64,000 nt of DNA from Taiwanofungus camphoratus (lineage: Eukaryota > Basidiomycota > Agaricomycetes > Polyporales > Taiwanofungaceae). Location: positions 1,364,001 to 1,428,000 of the forward strand of contig CP021230.1 in assembly GCA_003999685.1 (NCBI GenBank), written 5' to 3'. Shown piece by piece: positions 12,426-23,610 of this stretch. Numbering within the stretch: the first letter of the stretch is position 1; each line of letters opens with the position of its first letter. Position numbers and translations under genes: made by a program. The notes under the pieces were generated by a model that made no database searches, was not told the origin of the DNA, and worked only from the letters and a program-made list of their open reading frames with translations.

Positions 12426-12790
12426 ATGGGTCAGCCAGGCATAAAACCTACCCATTGCAACAGATCGGCTAGGCATAAAACCTACCTGTTGCAACAGGTC
12501 GGCCAGGCATAATACCTACCTGTTGCAATGGGTTGGCCGGACATGAAATCTACCCATTGCAATGGGTCGGCTGGTGATGGATCCATCTCGTTGCAATGGG
12601 TCGGCTGGCAATGGACCCATCCTGTTGCAATGGGTCGGCCAGGCATGATACCTACTCATTACAACGGGTCGGCTGGGCATGAAACCTACCCGTTGCAATG
12701 GGTTGGCCGGTGATGATACCTATCCGTTGCAACGGGTCAGCTGGTGATGGACCCATCCCATTGCAATGGGTCAGCCAGCCATTCCTCATT
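12426..12790 (+). repeat. Left terminal array, inner part: 34-bp palindromic units
   Basis: About ten tandem units of 34 bp, each with a TTGCAA core inside CCCGTTGCAACGGG or its TG/CA variants, then GTCGGCCGG-like bases and a spacer like CATGAAACCTAC or GATGGACCCAT. The right-hand clusters hold the same unit in the opposite orientation. Confidence 0.9.
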
Positions 12791-12851
12791 TCCAGGAATG
12801 CCCCCTGACCCTTGCAGCAGCCAGGTCAAGTCTGATGCCTAAATGAAGGCC

Positions 12852-14807
12852 TCACTGTTGGGTAAAGCTTTGATAAATTACAGCCATGTTCAGATATACA
12901 TGAAGTCCCAAGAACAGGAATGTAGATATGGTTACATTTTGTACCTTTCTAGTACATGTGCTACAGAATCCACCCAAGGCATTGAAGTCCCTCATGTCAG
13001 TCAGCCTTTGCAAAGAATCAGCAGATTTGACCTGCTCCACCCTGAGATGCTGATAAGCATATACCAATTGAGCAGCAGCTTGGGTCTCAGTGTGCTCATC
13101 AGCCCATCTCAGCAAGTCTGCAGAAAAGACAGATTCTACATAAACAATGAGTGAACACAAAGGCAGGAGTTGGACGAGAGAACCATGATTGAGAACTCAC
13201 CATCATCACTGGGGTCTGGCCCTTGAGCTTGTCCCCCTGCTGAAAATTGTGCCTGTGCATGCCCATGTACTATTAGAACCATGGAAAAGGGGAAAAAGAA
13301 CTTACCTATCTGAGCCTGGCCCTCATCCACCTCCATCTGATCTGCATGCTGCCCAGCATCAGAACTGAGCTTTATGACATCCCCCTGCCCCTGCCCCTCC
13401 TCATCTTCCTCCTCCTCCTCCTCATCATCATCATTATTATCCTCATCACTATCTGTCTCATACTGCAACCCCCCTCCAGAGCTCTGTCCCTCACTGCCAG
13501 ATCCATCTCCAAAAGAGCCACTACCAGAAGAGGAGGATGAAGAAGGAGGGAGAGGAAATCTCCTCTGGCTGGGACTCAATCCCACTTCCACAAACTCCTC
13601 ATTGGCAAAGAACTCCTGACACCTGATGGCCATCATCTCCCTGTAGCCTGTGGAGGTCATGGTGGGACGTCTGGGGCTGAAGAGGTCATGCCTCCTCTTC
13701 TCAAAGAGGGTGAGGTCAGGGTGGGGCTTGGTGGGCCTTTTGATGTCAATGATGGTGCCATAGATGGTGGACACCAAGCACCCAGAAAGAATGGGGCGGG
13801 ACTCACGATACTTCTTCACATTTTCTGTGAGAGGGACAACCTCCACGTCATCATCATACATGAAGGGGGGGAGGGGGACAGTGGACAGAAGGTGGGTTTT
13901 CTTGCCCTTCTTCTTCAGCACTGGGGTTGTCCCACTCCCTGCTATGTGCTTGTGGCTGTGGGTGCTGCACCTGCCACCAACGGCACCACTGGACAACCCA
14001 ATGGTGCTGAACCACGACCCGACGGCACTGTGCTAAGACCCGATGGTGCCATGCTAGGACCTGATGGCACCATGCTAGGACCCATTGGCACTGAACCACA
14101 ACCTGACGGCACCATGCTTGAGCCTGGCAGTGCCATTGCATGCCCTGATGCCAGTCCACCTGCTCCTGACAGCCCCGCTACACCGACGAATGGTGCTGCT
14201 CCTCCTTTGCTTCCTGATGGCGCCAGTGCACAACCCACCAGCGCCGCACCCAGTGGTGGTCTGGCCGATGCTGGAGGGGGGGGAGGCAGCTGGGTCCACT
14301 CCGGCACTTGTGATGCAGCCTGGGCCAATGGGCCTGACTGGGATGGGGTGACAGTGGTAGAGTTGTCCACCCTGGCTGTTCAAATGGAGGAGGACAGGAT
14401 CTACCTGCAGAGGATGCTGGTGGTGGTGGCAGCATTGTCCAGTCGGGTGGTTGAGATAGCAGCTGGGCTGACCGGCCAGCTGATGTTGAGGGTGAGAGCC
14501 CTTCCCGCACCATCGATGAGTGGCCTGCTGATGGGAGAGGTGGGGGAGGAAGCTGCCTCCAGTCTGGCGGTCCAGATGTGTCCCAGAATGGATGCTGGGT
14601 GACTGGTGATGGGGGGGGAGGGGGAAGCACAGTCCACTCTGGAGGTTGGGATGAGGTCCCAGGGGACTGTCTGGAGGAAACAGAACTGAGATTGACTGAC
14701 TGTGAGGGGCCCCTCCTACTCCCTTTCCTTCCTCCCTGGCCTCTCCCTCCTTCTGTCCCTTCTCTGGCCATCTCTAGGGCCACCCTTCTAGGGGGTAGTG
14801 GAGGCAA
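12852..14807 (-). pseudogene. Uncharacterised cargo gene, proline-rich (probably broken)
   Basis: Minus-strand gene of the composite transposon; function not recognised. The first long open part (14807 downward) encodes imperfect repeats of the form PPxW-x-x-LPPPPP-S (four or five copies), then a segment made by a 21-bp minisatellite (about 14240-13975). A conserved-looking part follows (about 13960-13560) with YDDDVEVVPLTENVKKYRES, GTIIDIKRPTKPHPDLTLF and GYREMMAIRCQEFFANEEF. A long Asp/Glu/Ser tract (13480-13360) comes next, and a helical segment continues to about 12980 (SADLLRWADEHTETQAAAQL). Pieces lie in different frames with plausible introns near 13290 and 13190, so some changes of frame are splicing. 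The upstream start is unclear and may lie near 14990. It could be a DNA-binding or scaffold protein of the transposon, but nothing seen proves that. Confidence 0.45.
13975..14240. repeat. 21-bp minisatellite array M1
   Basis: Tandem units of about 21 bp such as GGCACCATGCTAGGACCTGAT, inside the cargo gene on the opposite strand. They translate there as repeated GPSMVPSG-type peptides. Confidence 0.75.
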
Positions 14808-15245
14808 ATTCCATATAGAGGGATCCTGCCCTGTCCTCTAATGCTCACTAGGCTAATCAGATGAGAGAGAGATGGTGGGTGCCTGCAGAGGCTGAGAAGG
14901 CCTGGTGGTGCCCTTTCCCGTGGATTGAGTGTCTGTAACAGGGCCATTGGTATCACAAATAGAGGAATATTGAAAGCACTCACTCTTGAATGTGCTGGAC
15001 AATGGGTCACAGAAATGATGAATTTGAAGCTCAAGATCAGCGTGAAACAGAGCTGGGATTGAATATGAGGAATCAGGCAGGCATCAGTAAGTTTTGGTCA
15101 CGTGATGTGTCTGAACACACCGATCACGTGATCATTTCACAATCTTTTTTGCCATTGTTCGTCCATTGGTCATTGACACCGCCATTGTGACACTCCCCTT
15201 CTATGCATTTCTAGTTGCTTTTCATTATCAAAACCTGCTTTAAAT

Positions 15246-17639
15246 ATGTCCTCTACTCTGTCTGTGCAAAAGAGCCTCTATCTGATGGCAAACCGGGTGC
15301 ATCTGGCCCTCTCTGACTTGCCTGGCCCCAACCATTCATGCCGGACCTGGTTTGAGGAGAGGTTGGAGCAGGAGCTGGTAAGTTTTCCACTATCTCATTA
15401 CATGCTAACTATATACACATTCATTTCAGCATCCCCTCCAGAACCTTCTCATCATGGCCTCCACTGCTAGTGAGTGGCCATATGTGCCCGCCATCATCCT
15501 AAGCAGCACAGGTGAGTTTGTGCATGCCGCTCAGCACAGCATGCCAGCATGATTGGAGGTCATGTCAGCTGAGGATCCAGAAGTCAAGGCCAACCCCTGG
15601 TACTTGGAGCCACCAGAGGGTGCTGTGTCAGAGGTGAGGGAGGAGAGTATGGAGGACACTTGGTGGCAGGCAGATGGTGAGTAGCTGCATGATGATTACA
15701 TGACTTACACTGACTTCTTTTTATTCCCCAGCTGTTGCAGGTGCCAAGAGGACCCGGGAGACATCAGTGGAGGTTGAGGTGGAGGAGGAGACCCAGAGAA
15801 GGAAGAAGGTGAGGATGGGACCGGAGGTTGTGGCACTGCACAAGTCTGGCAGAACTGTGGAGGTGCTGTAGAGGGTGGAGGTGGATGGTGTGAGCTGGGA
15901 GGAGGGGATGGTTGAGGAAGACATCGAGATGGAGGGGATGAGCCCAGTTGAGAGAGGGCAGCGCCATGAGGAGAAGAAACTGGCCCAGCAACCAGCAACT
16001 GCCTCCCCACTGCCATGCCTATTGCCCAGGACACCCTGCAAGCTGAAGGGGATCCTGAAGCCGACAACACCGGTTCCATCAGAGGATGAGTGGGGGCAGC
16101 TGCTGAGGAGGAGCAGCCAGGCACAATCACGGTCACGGTCAGTGTCTGCAGTGCTGAGCAAGCAGGGGAGGCCGTCCCGAAGGCTTGGAGCCATGTGCTC
16201 TGATGAATGGGCATGGCCGATGGTGCATGACTGCTCCATGTTTCTCTCACTTTCAGCTGACATTGGCATAGGACCCACCATGCACCTGGTGTGAGCCAGG
16301 GGAATGTATCATCTCCACCCACCTCAACCAGCCACCCACAGACAAAGTGACAGCCTGTGACAGGTGTCACTTTGCCAAGGCTAAATGTATGCAGTCACCT
16401 CCCACCACACACCACCACCAAGCCACTGCAAAAGTGGCCGATGCCACTGTCTCCTTCAGCTGGCCCTCAACAGGCAAGAAGACTGGGAGGGCACAGGCCA
16501 TGGAGCCGGTGGGGCAGCGCACTCCAGCACCGAAGACGGGGAAGATGGCGGTCTCAAGGAGGAGATCACCTTCTCCTGTTGATGAGCCATCTGAGTCGGG
16601 TGGAGAGGGGACAGTGGCATCTATGCCACCAAAGCGGCGTAGTAAGTTTTTTGTTTCTTGCTTTAGATCCTTCCTCATTGATGGCCAGATATGGCATACA
16701 TAGACATTGTGGTCCCGCCGGCATGGAGGCTTCATGTGCCACGGCTCAGCGACACACTTGTGCAACCGTGGGATGTGCCTGCAGAGGATCTGGGAGGGCA
16801 GGTGGAGCTGCTTGAGTACGAGAACCTGGCCCTGCACCGCCAACTGGCCGCAATGGAGCTCATGGTAGAGACTTTGAGGGCAGCAGTGGAGGGCTTGGTG
16901 GGACCAGGTGTCTTGAACCTGCCAGGTAGGTCCCTGTTCCTTTATTCACACCCTGGCTGACCTTGATCTCCATTTACTCATAGGGCCATCTACTGGGCCT
17001 CAGGAAGAGGTTCCAATGGACCACAATTCTGGTCTCATGGACTGGGAGATCAGCAGAGGTGACCTGGCACCTTCACAGGACGACCTGGCTCCACTCAAGG
17101 ACGACCTGGCTTTGCCTCAGAATGACCCAGCTCTGCCTCAGGAGAACCCAGCTCTAGCTCTGTATATCACAGCGCCAGATGCAAGTGATCCAGCAATGGT
17201 TCACCTGAATACCGGTCTGCATGACCAGGAACAGGAGCCAGTGGTCTGGTTCTCCCTGCCAGACATGGAGAGAAGGGTAAGCAGGGTTTACTCACCTCCT
17301 GTCATCAATCTAGCACCCTCTGTGTTGCCCACACCATCCCCTGCCTCACCGGTCCCCCTTCCTGATGCCCTGGCGCTGCTGTTGCAGGATCTGGCACTGG
17401 TCCATCCACTTGCGGTGCTGATCATCTACTATCCAGCACTGGTCAGCGGTGATAGGGTGCCAGTGATATATCCTGAGGTACAAGGACCCGGTGAAACTCC
17501 TGCTGCCACCTCTGCTTGTGCCCAGCCTCAGTCACAGGTGATGGAGGTGTCCACTGGGAAGGGAGGGGATGGTGTCAGTGCAATGTTGAGTGGATATGGA
17601 GATGAGGAGGATGAAGATGATGTCATGGACATTGAATAG
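15246..17639 (+). pseudogene. Zinc-cluster plus coiled-coil cargo protein (broken copy)
   Basis: Plus-strand cargo gene. The start ATG at 15246 opens MSSTLSVQKSLYLMANRV, followed after a short intron by further open segments. An acidic/basic middle (EVEVEEETQRRKKVRMGPE) leads to a six-cysteine cluster at about 16275-16390: C-x2-C-x4-C, 17 residues, then C-x2-C-x6-C (ACDRCHFAKAKC), reminiscent of fungal Zn2Cys6 DNA-binding clusters. A coiled coil follows (ELLEYENLALHRQLAAMELM, about 16800-16880), then Asp/Pro/Leu repeats (DDLAPLKDDLALPQNDPALP). The gene ends EDEDDVMDIE plus stop at 17639. Introns look to lie near 15377-15430, 16642-16690 and 16926-16983. Two internal stops (TGA near 15550, TAG near 15869) interrupt the frame; TGA would arise from CGA by CpG decay. 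The layout resembles the antisense gene of element X. A transcription-factor-like role is inference. Confidence 0.6.
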
Positions 17640-17754
17640 TAGTGTATCATTGGATGTACAAGCAATTTATATAGTAGTTTTCAAGTAATTTCATTTGCAT
17701 ATACTTCCATTTAGGCTATTTCAGGGTGAACATAAAACAGAAAATAATAAGGCA

Positions 17755-17960
17755 GAAACACCACTGGTGCCACAACACTCAGGTTCAGCACTGCACCCAT
17801 TGCTGCTGGTGCCGCACTCAACACTGCCAGTGCCATAGTCATTGCCACCAGTGCTGTAGTCATCGCTGCCAGTGCCACACTCATCGCCGCCAGCACCGCA
17901 CTCATCACTGCTGGCACCGTAATCATTGTGGCTGGCACCGTGGTCATTGCTGTCAGCGCC
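17755..17960. repeat. 21-bp minisatellite array M2
   Basis: About eight to nine units like CATCGCTGCCAGTGCCACACT between two convergent cargo genes. The consensus CATYGCYRCCRGYGCCRCACT is shared with M3 and, on the opposite strand, M4. Confidence 0.85.
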
Positions 17961-17991
17961 GCACCCCTCAACTTCCTCCTCTCAATGCAAC

Positions 17992-20697
17992 CTAAGTCAC
18001 AGTCCTCCTCCTACCCCTGTTGGCCAGCCTAGGTTTAGATCGTCCAGGCACCCCCTTGCCCTTCTTCCTAGATGATGATTTCACCTCATCCTTCTCCTCC
18101 ACAGGCCCCAACTCATTCTTTTTCCTCTTCCAGCTCACCTCCTTTGGACCGACACCATTCTTCTTTGGCACAGGTAGCACATCAGGTCCACCAGACTTAC
18201 CAGGCTGTGCCTGGGGATGTCTTGAAGCCAATCTGGTCAGTCTGGAGCTGTCCCCCATCACCTCAGTGTCTGCTGATACCACCTCTATGCCTACCCTCAT
18301 CTCATCACATGCAGGCAGCAGGACATTCTCCACCATGTCCTCACTGAGCACTGAGTTGAGAACATAGTCAGGCAAGTCGGTGGGCTCACCCTCCACTTCA
18401 TTGGCCACCTGGGCCTCCTCCAAGTCCCTGAGCATCAGCCCAATCACCAGTGCCATGTTCTGGGTCTTCATCATGTCCAGCTTAAAGTTGTCCCCCCTGC
18501 TGGTGTAATAGGGCCTCGAGGACAGCCACTGGGTGAACTTGGAGCCTGTGGCCATATTGCTGTGGACGGCTCTAGTACAGTGGGGGGAGGTGTACTTCCA
18601 TTCTCCCCAGGCCCATTGATGAGACCGATTGCCAGAAACAATAATGTGAGCCTGGGCAAGGGATGTTAAGGCTGCCATGATGAATATGAAAAGCACAACC
18701 ACACACCAGTTTGGGGATGGCCTTGATGAAGTTGCGATACGGCATCTGTTGGAACAGACTAAGCAGATAGGTCTGTCTTGCCTCTCAGGACTGTCTTGGA
18801 TCATTGCCGGTGACTTGAACTTGGTCCTGGGTATGGCCAGCACAAGAGTCCTTGACGCACTTCCTTCATCCTCCACATGACCGGCCACTGGCTGTCCTCC
18901 AGCATGTGCCAGTGATGGAGATTTGGTATGTTGAGATAAAGGGTTACCAGTGGGCCAACCTCTGCCTGCCAGCACTGAACTTGCACCTGCCGGCGCCACA
19001 CCTGTCACCACCGGCGCTGCACTCATCGCCACCGGTGCCGCACTTGCACCTGCTGGCACCATGCATACACTCGTTGGCCCTGCCACTGCCGCATCTCCTG
19101 TGAGTGGTGCTCTACCTCTGACCGCCACTCTGGGTCTTTGTGTGTGACCTGACCAATGTGGTTCACTAGGCCCCGGCTCATTCCCATTCTCTATGTCACT
19201 TGACTCATTGTGACGGCTACTGTCTTTGTCCAATTCAGTGGTGTTTTTCTCATCTTCAGGGTGAGGTGGCATCACCGCCTTTTCCTTGCCCTTGTTCTTG
19301 CGGCCTGCCTGCTTGGGATGATTAGGCCGAGATGGGACCCTCTTCACCAGCTGCTGAGGTTCCTTGTCCCTGCCCTTCCATGCCTTGAATTTGAAGGTGT
19401 AGTCCACCTCCGGGTCATCCTGCCGGTCAGATCAGAAGTTCAGAAGCCGGTCCACATCTGCCTGGATCATCTTGGTGCAGTCCTTCAAAGTGATGTCCTC
19501 TGGCATATACACAGCTGAGATGTATTTGTCCTGCTCAGACTGCAACACCCCCCAAGGCACCTTCGCCTCTGGCATCCCACAGCACTTGACTATGGGACAT
19601 CCCAGACAATCTGCCAGTCAGCCCAGCAGCTCGGCCACAGGGATGGGGGACATACCATAATGCATGCACACAAACTGTGCTATCAACTGCTTCTTTTGAT
19701 TCAGGCTCACTGCCAAGATGACCTCCTGAGATGGAAGAAGGGGCTCCCCATCCTCTGTGGTGTCCAGCTCCAGTGCCAGCTTGGTATTTCTCTTCCTCTT
19801 CTTTGGCTCCTCCTCCCCATCAACCTCCTGCTCCTGTGCTGTCCCAGTGTCAATGGCTACCAGGATGGTGGACAATATGGGCTCTGACACTCACTGAACT
19901 GGGTGTTTGCATATCTCTTGAACAACCTCAGATACTCCTCTGAGTTCCAGTCCACCACCTTGTCCTCCACCTTGTCCCCACCGCCCAACTAGTCATTGAA
20001 ATCAAAACTGGGGCTTGGAGGTGAGAGAGGAGAGGACAATTGAGGACTGCACACTCACTCTGTGGTGTAGATCTTGGCATTCTTTCCCCTGTACGTGCCC
20101 AGCACATACACCCTCATGCCCATCATCCTGAAGACGTACTGGGCAAACTCCTTGACTGCCTTTTCCCCATGCTTCTCCACCCTGGCCATCTGGACATCTG
20201 CAGGAGCTCCCTCTGTGTTCCATATCTCAGCTTCCCTCACATAGGCAGCCTTCTGCTCTTCTGACACAGCAGCGCACAACTGTGCTTTCATGGTCTGGTA
20301 ATGGGTGATCCACTGAGGGCTGCCTGGTTTGGCACCCCCAGTCAGAATGGCCATCCTGTGCATCAGTTCCTCCTTGCCATGGGTCACCACCACACTCCTC
20401 CAGGTGTATGATGATTTCGAATCAAACTCTTTCCTCTCTGCCTTTTTCTCCTGCTTGTTCCTGGTGTACTTCTTCAATGCCTGCATGGAGATGATCATGA
20501 GCACGTCCTCTGTCATGTAGAGCAACACCTCTCACCTCTTTCTCCTCATCTGTGAGCTTTCTGTTCTCCAATTCCTCCAGATCCTCGTACACATCCTGCA
20601 GGAACTGCGCTCAGGCTGCTCTGTCTGCCTGGTTCCACTCAGGGAACAAAGCATCAATGGCATCCTTGTAAGTCTGAGGGATGGAGTTCCTAGGCAT
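17992..20697 (-). pseudogene. Conserved transposon-associated accessory protein (broken copy)
   Basis: Begins at ATG 20697 (MPRNSIPQTYKDAIDALFPE) and runs to about 17992. After a GT-AG intron at about 20536-20482 comes a block (ALKKYTRNKQEKKAERKEFD, PGSPQWITHYQTMKAQLCAA, REAEIWNTEGAP, AVKEFAQYVFRMMGMRVYVL). I recognise this type from predicted basidiomycete proteins next to transposons: helical, with a W-N-x-x-G/P-P motif and no assigned function. Further segments cover 20020-19400 (SQEVILAVSLNQKKQLIAQF) and a 471-codon frame 19407-17992 (Lys/Arg-rich, with an internal hydrophobic stretch near 18700). At least three in-frame stops outside introns (TGA near 20612, 19618 and 19430) show it is no longer intact. 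M3 lies in its coding sequence. It is divergent from the transposase gene with 218 bp between the two ATGs. Confidence 0.6.
18950..19110. repeat. 21-bp minisatellite array M3
   Basis: Units like CATCGCCACCGGTGCCGCACT, in frame within the minus-strand accessory gene, where they read as Ala/Pro/Val/Ser-rich repeats. Confidence 0.8.
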
Positions 20698-20915
20698 GGC
20701 TTAAGTGAGTGAGCAGCAGAGCAGTGAGGCAAGGCAGATCCCTAGTTTGATGCACTTCAGCTGTTGCGCACTTTTGCTAAAGTTGCTCCAACCCAATGGG
20801 TCACACCTGTTGTCACACAAATGTGCACTCACACGCATCTGCACTCAAGCTTCAATACACATATTTGAGTGCATTCCCTGTGTTTTCGCTCTTCACCACA
20901 AAACAGGTGAACCTG
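20698..20915. promoter_or_regulatory. Shared divergent promoter of accessory gene and KDZ transposase
   Basis: 218 bp between the ATG of the minus-strand accessory gene (20697) and the first plausible ATG of the KDZ transposase (20916). Head-to-head placement makes one bidirectional promoter likely. No TATA box is obvious; several CACACA/TGTG-type repeats are present. Confidence 0.55.
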
Positions 20916-22391
20916 ATGGGAAAAAGAAAAAGAAGATTGAGCTCCCCCATCATCCAGGAGGCCAAATGGAAGCAGAAAAAGACTTCCAGAGGCATGATTT
21001 CTCAGTTGGTGCAGATCAAAGATAAGCCTGGCTTGTCCTTGCCCAGCACTCCTACCAGGAGCACCCCTCTCTGAACTCCAAGAACAAGCAGGCATGCCAA
21101 TGCAGGATATGATCCACCTGTCTATGAGGATCATATTTCTCAGCCTGTGTTTCCATCCACTCAGGTGGGCATTGTCTGAGCCAATGGGACTGCAATGGTA
21201 TCACAGCTCACATTCTTCTCACAGTCTCAACCTGATCTTATGAGGGAGTGGCTGGGGAGCAAAGAGCATTATTTAAATAGACTGTACATGCATGAGGGTG
21301 CCCCCCACCACACAGAACCCTCTTCACAATCACACCCTTCTTCCAGTCATTCTTGCACCCAGTGCAGCATGAAGGGGGTGCTCTGGCGCTGTCTGGACTG
21401 CCTGGCCAAACCCATGTTTTGTATGGAGTGCTGCAAACTGGAACATGCCAGGCTACCATTCCACAGGATCCAGAAATGGACCCATAACACCTTCTTCACC
21501 CCAGCTTGGTTGCAAGATGTGGGAGCATGTATCCAGCTTGGCCACAAGGAGAGTGCCTGCCCCATGACCCTGGATGGACAGAATGGGATGTCCTCTGATG
21601 AGAAAGAGGCCAAGGATGACTAGGTGTTGAAAAAGGAGGGGGGAGAGGTGCCAGATGACATTCTGGTCTTCACAAACCCAGGGCCAGATGATGTGCCGAG
21701 TGAGTGGTGCCCTCAGAGGTGTGCTCAAGAACAGCATCTTGTGTGTGCTCATTCCAAAACTAGATAATTGGGAATTACCACACAATGACACCAATGGCAC
21801 TGTTAGGAATGAACACAGTACCATCCAAAATAGTCACAGCACCATCGGCGATGGTCACAGCACCAGCGGCGATGGGTGTGGCACCGGTGGCAATGAGTGT
21901 GGCGCCGGTGGCGATGAGTGCAGCGCTGGCAGCGATGGGTGCAGTGCCAGCGGCGATGGGTGCGGTGCCGTTGGCGATGAGTGCAGTGCTGTCAGCAATG
22001 ATCTTGGTGCTGCTGGTGAAGATAGCGGTGCCATTAGTGAGACACAGGGCATACCTCATGCAACATTGGGATTGTCTTCAGAGTACATTGACAGGAATCA
22101 TGCCTTTGTGGCATTTGGCACCAGAAGCAACCATCAAATGATGGTCGTGGTCAATACCTCTGGCATTCACCAACTTCTCATTCACTGGTGTGGGTGTGTG
22201 AATGCCCCTCGTTATGAAAACCAGCTGCTGGACATGGGCCTCTACCCGGCCAGCCACAGGCGCATCAAAACATGTTTCACTTTCAAGGTCCTCGATGACT
22301 TCCTGCTGGAGAACCTCGAATGCAAGACCTCCGCCCTCAACTTCTATAGCCGGCTCAGGAGGGCGACCAATCCTGTTTTCCCCCAAGCCGT
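20916..22391 (+). pseudogene. KDZ transposase, N-terminal part (CxC2 cluster); interrupted
   Basis: DNA-cutting enzyme of the Kyakuja-Dileera-Zisupton superfamily, N-terminal portion. It starts MGKRKRRLSSPIIQEAKWKQ (basic, nuclear-signal-like). After an intron ending at about 21222 the frame reads SQPDLMREWLGSKEHYLNRL. The CxC2 zinc cluster follows at about 21340-21480: CTQC, WRCLDC, MFCMEC, then H-x6-HRIQKW, as in fungal KDZ proteins. Next come IHQLLIHWCGCVNAPRYENQ, QLLDMGLYPASHRRIKTCFT and FKVLDDFLLENLECKTSALN, all family-typical. Between CxC2 and this block lie M4 and a change of frame. The coding region stops at 22391, where an X retroelement has inserted; it resumes at 32749. The 4-bp duplication CCGT on both sides shows one gene was split. 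Inactive in its present form. Confidence 0.85.
21800..22030. repeat. 21-bp minisatellite array M4
   Basis: About ten units like GGGTGCAGTGCCAGCGGCGAT inside the transposase gene, between the CxC2 cluster and the next conserved block. The frame stays open through it (DGCGTGGNECGAGGDECSAG). The reverse complement matches the M2/M3 consensus. Confidence 0.85.
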
Positions 22392-23371
22392 TGATGCGCA
22401 CTATAACACTCCAACCCCAACTGGGTACGACCTAGAGAAGCTGGAAAGCTATAGGACTAGTTAGTGTGGAGGGGAGAGTCAGCAGCAAAGGGTTCCCGAT
22501 CTCAAATGGGTTGAGAGACGTCTACGAAGGTCTTTGACGACCCTCTACGTGTGTCGCGACTGCTCGATGTAGCTTCAATGCGCTACTATGCTGTACTATA
22601 CTAGGGAGAGGCTTAAACGTGAGAACTTAGCTGATATGCAGCCCTTCGAAATCTTGTAGAAGGCGGACTTGGGTTAGAGAGAGATGCTAGCGCAGTCCTT
22701 CGATGTGGCTCGAAGGTGAACGTAAGACTGAACGCAACTTCTTCGACTGATGTCGAAGACAGACGAGACGCAAGCCTTCAAGATACTGTAGAAGGCAGAT
22801 AGTAGACGCAACTCTTCGAACGTAATCGAAGACGGAAGGACACAGTAGAATGCAGTAGGTGACTAAATCGAAGGTGCTCTTCTTGAGCTCTGCAGGATAG
22901 GGGAAAACTTCTCTGTTGTTCCGAGACACCATACATCGCATTTATACTACTGTACTATAATGTAAGGCGCATCGGGAGTGGCATAGTATGAGTGGCATCC
23001 TAACTACTTGCGTACTACGAATTATGGAGTGGCATGAAATATACTAAGACAAGACCTGGGGCCGTAGTGTTATCGAGTACATCGAGTGGCGCATCGTAGC
23101 AAATCGAGCGATATCGGAGTGGCGAGACCGGTCATGTGCAAGGACATTGAGTGGCAACTGCATGTGGTGTATTGTGCGTAGAGGGACCGGTACACCGGAA
23201 CATCGGACTGGAACTGGCGGAGTGGCAGTGGCGTGATTCGAGGCTATCAGAGAGTCCCGCGATGGCTTTTCGGGCTGTATCGGACATGTCGAGTGGCGTC
23301 GAAGTCATGACTAAGGTCCTAGGGTCGAGTGAGGGCGCTCTGCGGGGTCTAGAAGGGCCTGGCGCCTATCA
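22392..23371 (-). repeat. 3' LTR of element X
   Basis: 980 bp, TG...CA ends, direct repeat of 31769-32748. It is next to the purine tract, which fixes it as the 3' LTR of a minus-strand element. Confidence 0.93.
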
Positions 23372-23386
23372 TCTCCTCCTCTTTGG
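23372..23386 (-). other. Polypurine tract of element X
   Basis: Read on the minus strand, a run of A and G (AAAGAGGAGGAGA) directly abuts the start of the 3' LTR. This is the site where plus-strand DNA synthesis is primed in LTR elements. Confidence 0.8.
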
Positions 23387-23610
23387 AATTTGGACCGTCC
23401 TCGGTCCACACGTGACGCCTAGAAGCTTGGCGGATGTGACTGGATTGAAGCTTTTATGGGGACCTGCATGGTTCCGACCTTCTCGTGACTCGTGCCGATC
23501 ACGTGTCGTCGAAGAGGATTTAAGCCGGAGCGACTTAGCTGTTTTTCTTCGCTCGTCGTTCCATATTCGACACGCTCCCCCTTTTCTACATCGGCCTCCT
23601 CTACCTTACA

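Noticed and set aside
12426-12790. Regularly spaced palindromic repeats resembling a CRISPR array
   Set aside because: Units are contiguous 34-mers with near-identical spacers, sit in a eukaryotic transposon end and occur in inverted clusters; no cas genes.
13374-13480. Ser- or Leu/Ile-rich frames over the 13.4-kb trinucleotide run
   Set aside because: They are other-frame readings of the Asp/Glu codon run in the minus-strand cargo gene.
22687-22941. 84-codon frame on the minus strand that recurs at 32064, 49656 and 59390
   Set aside because: It recurs because it lies inside homologous X LTRs. No domain and no sign of selection beyond LTR similarity.
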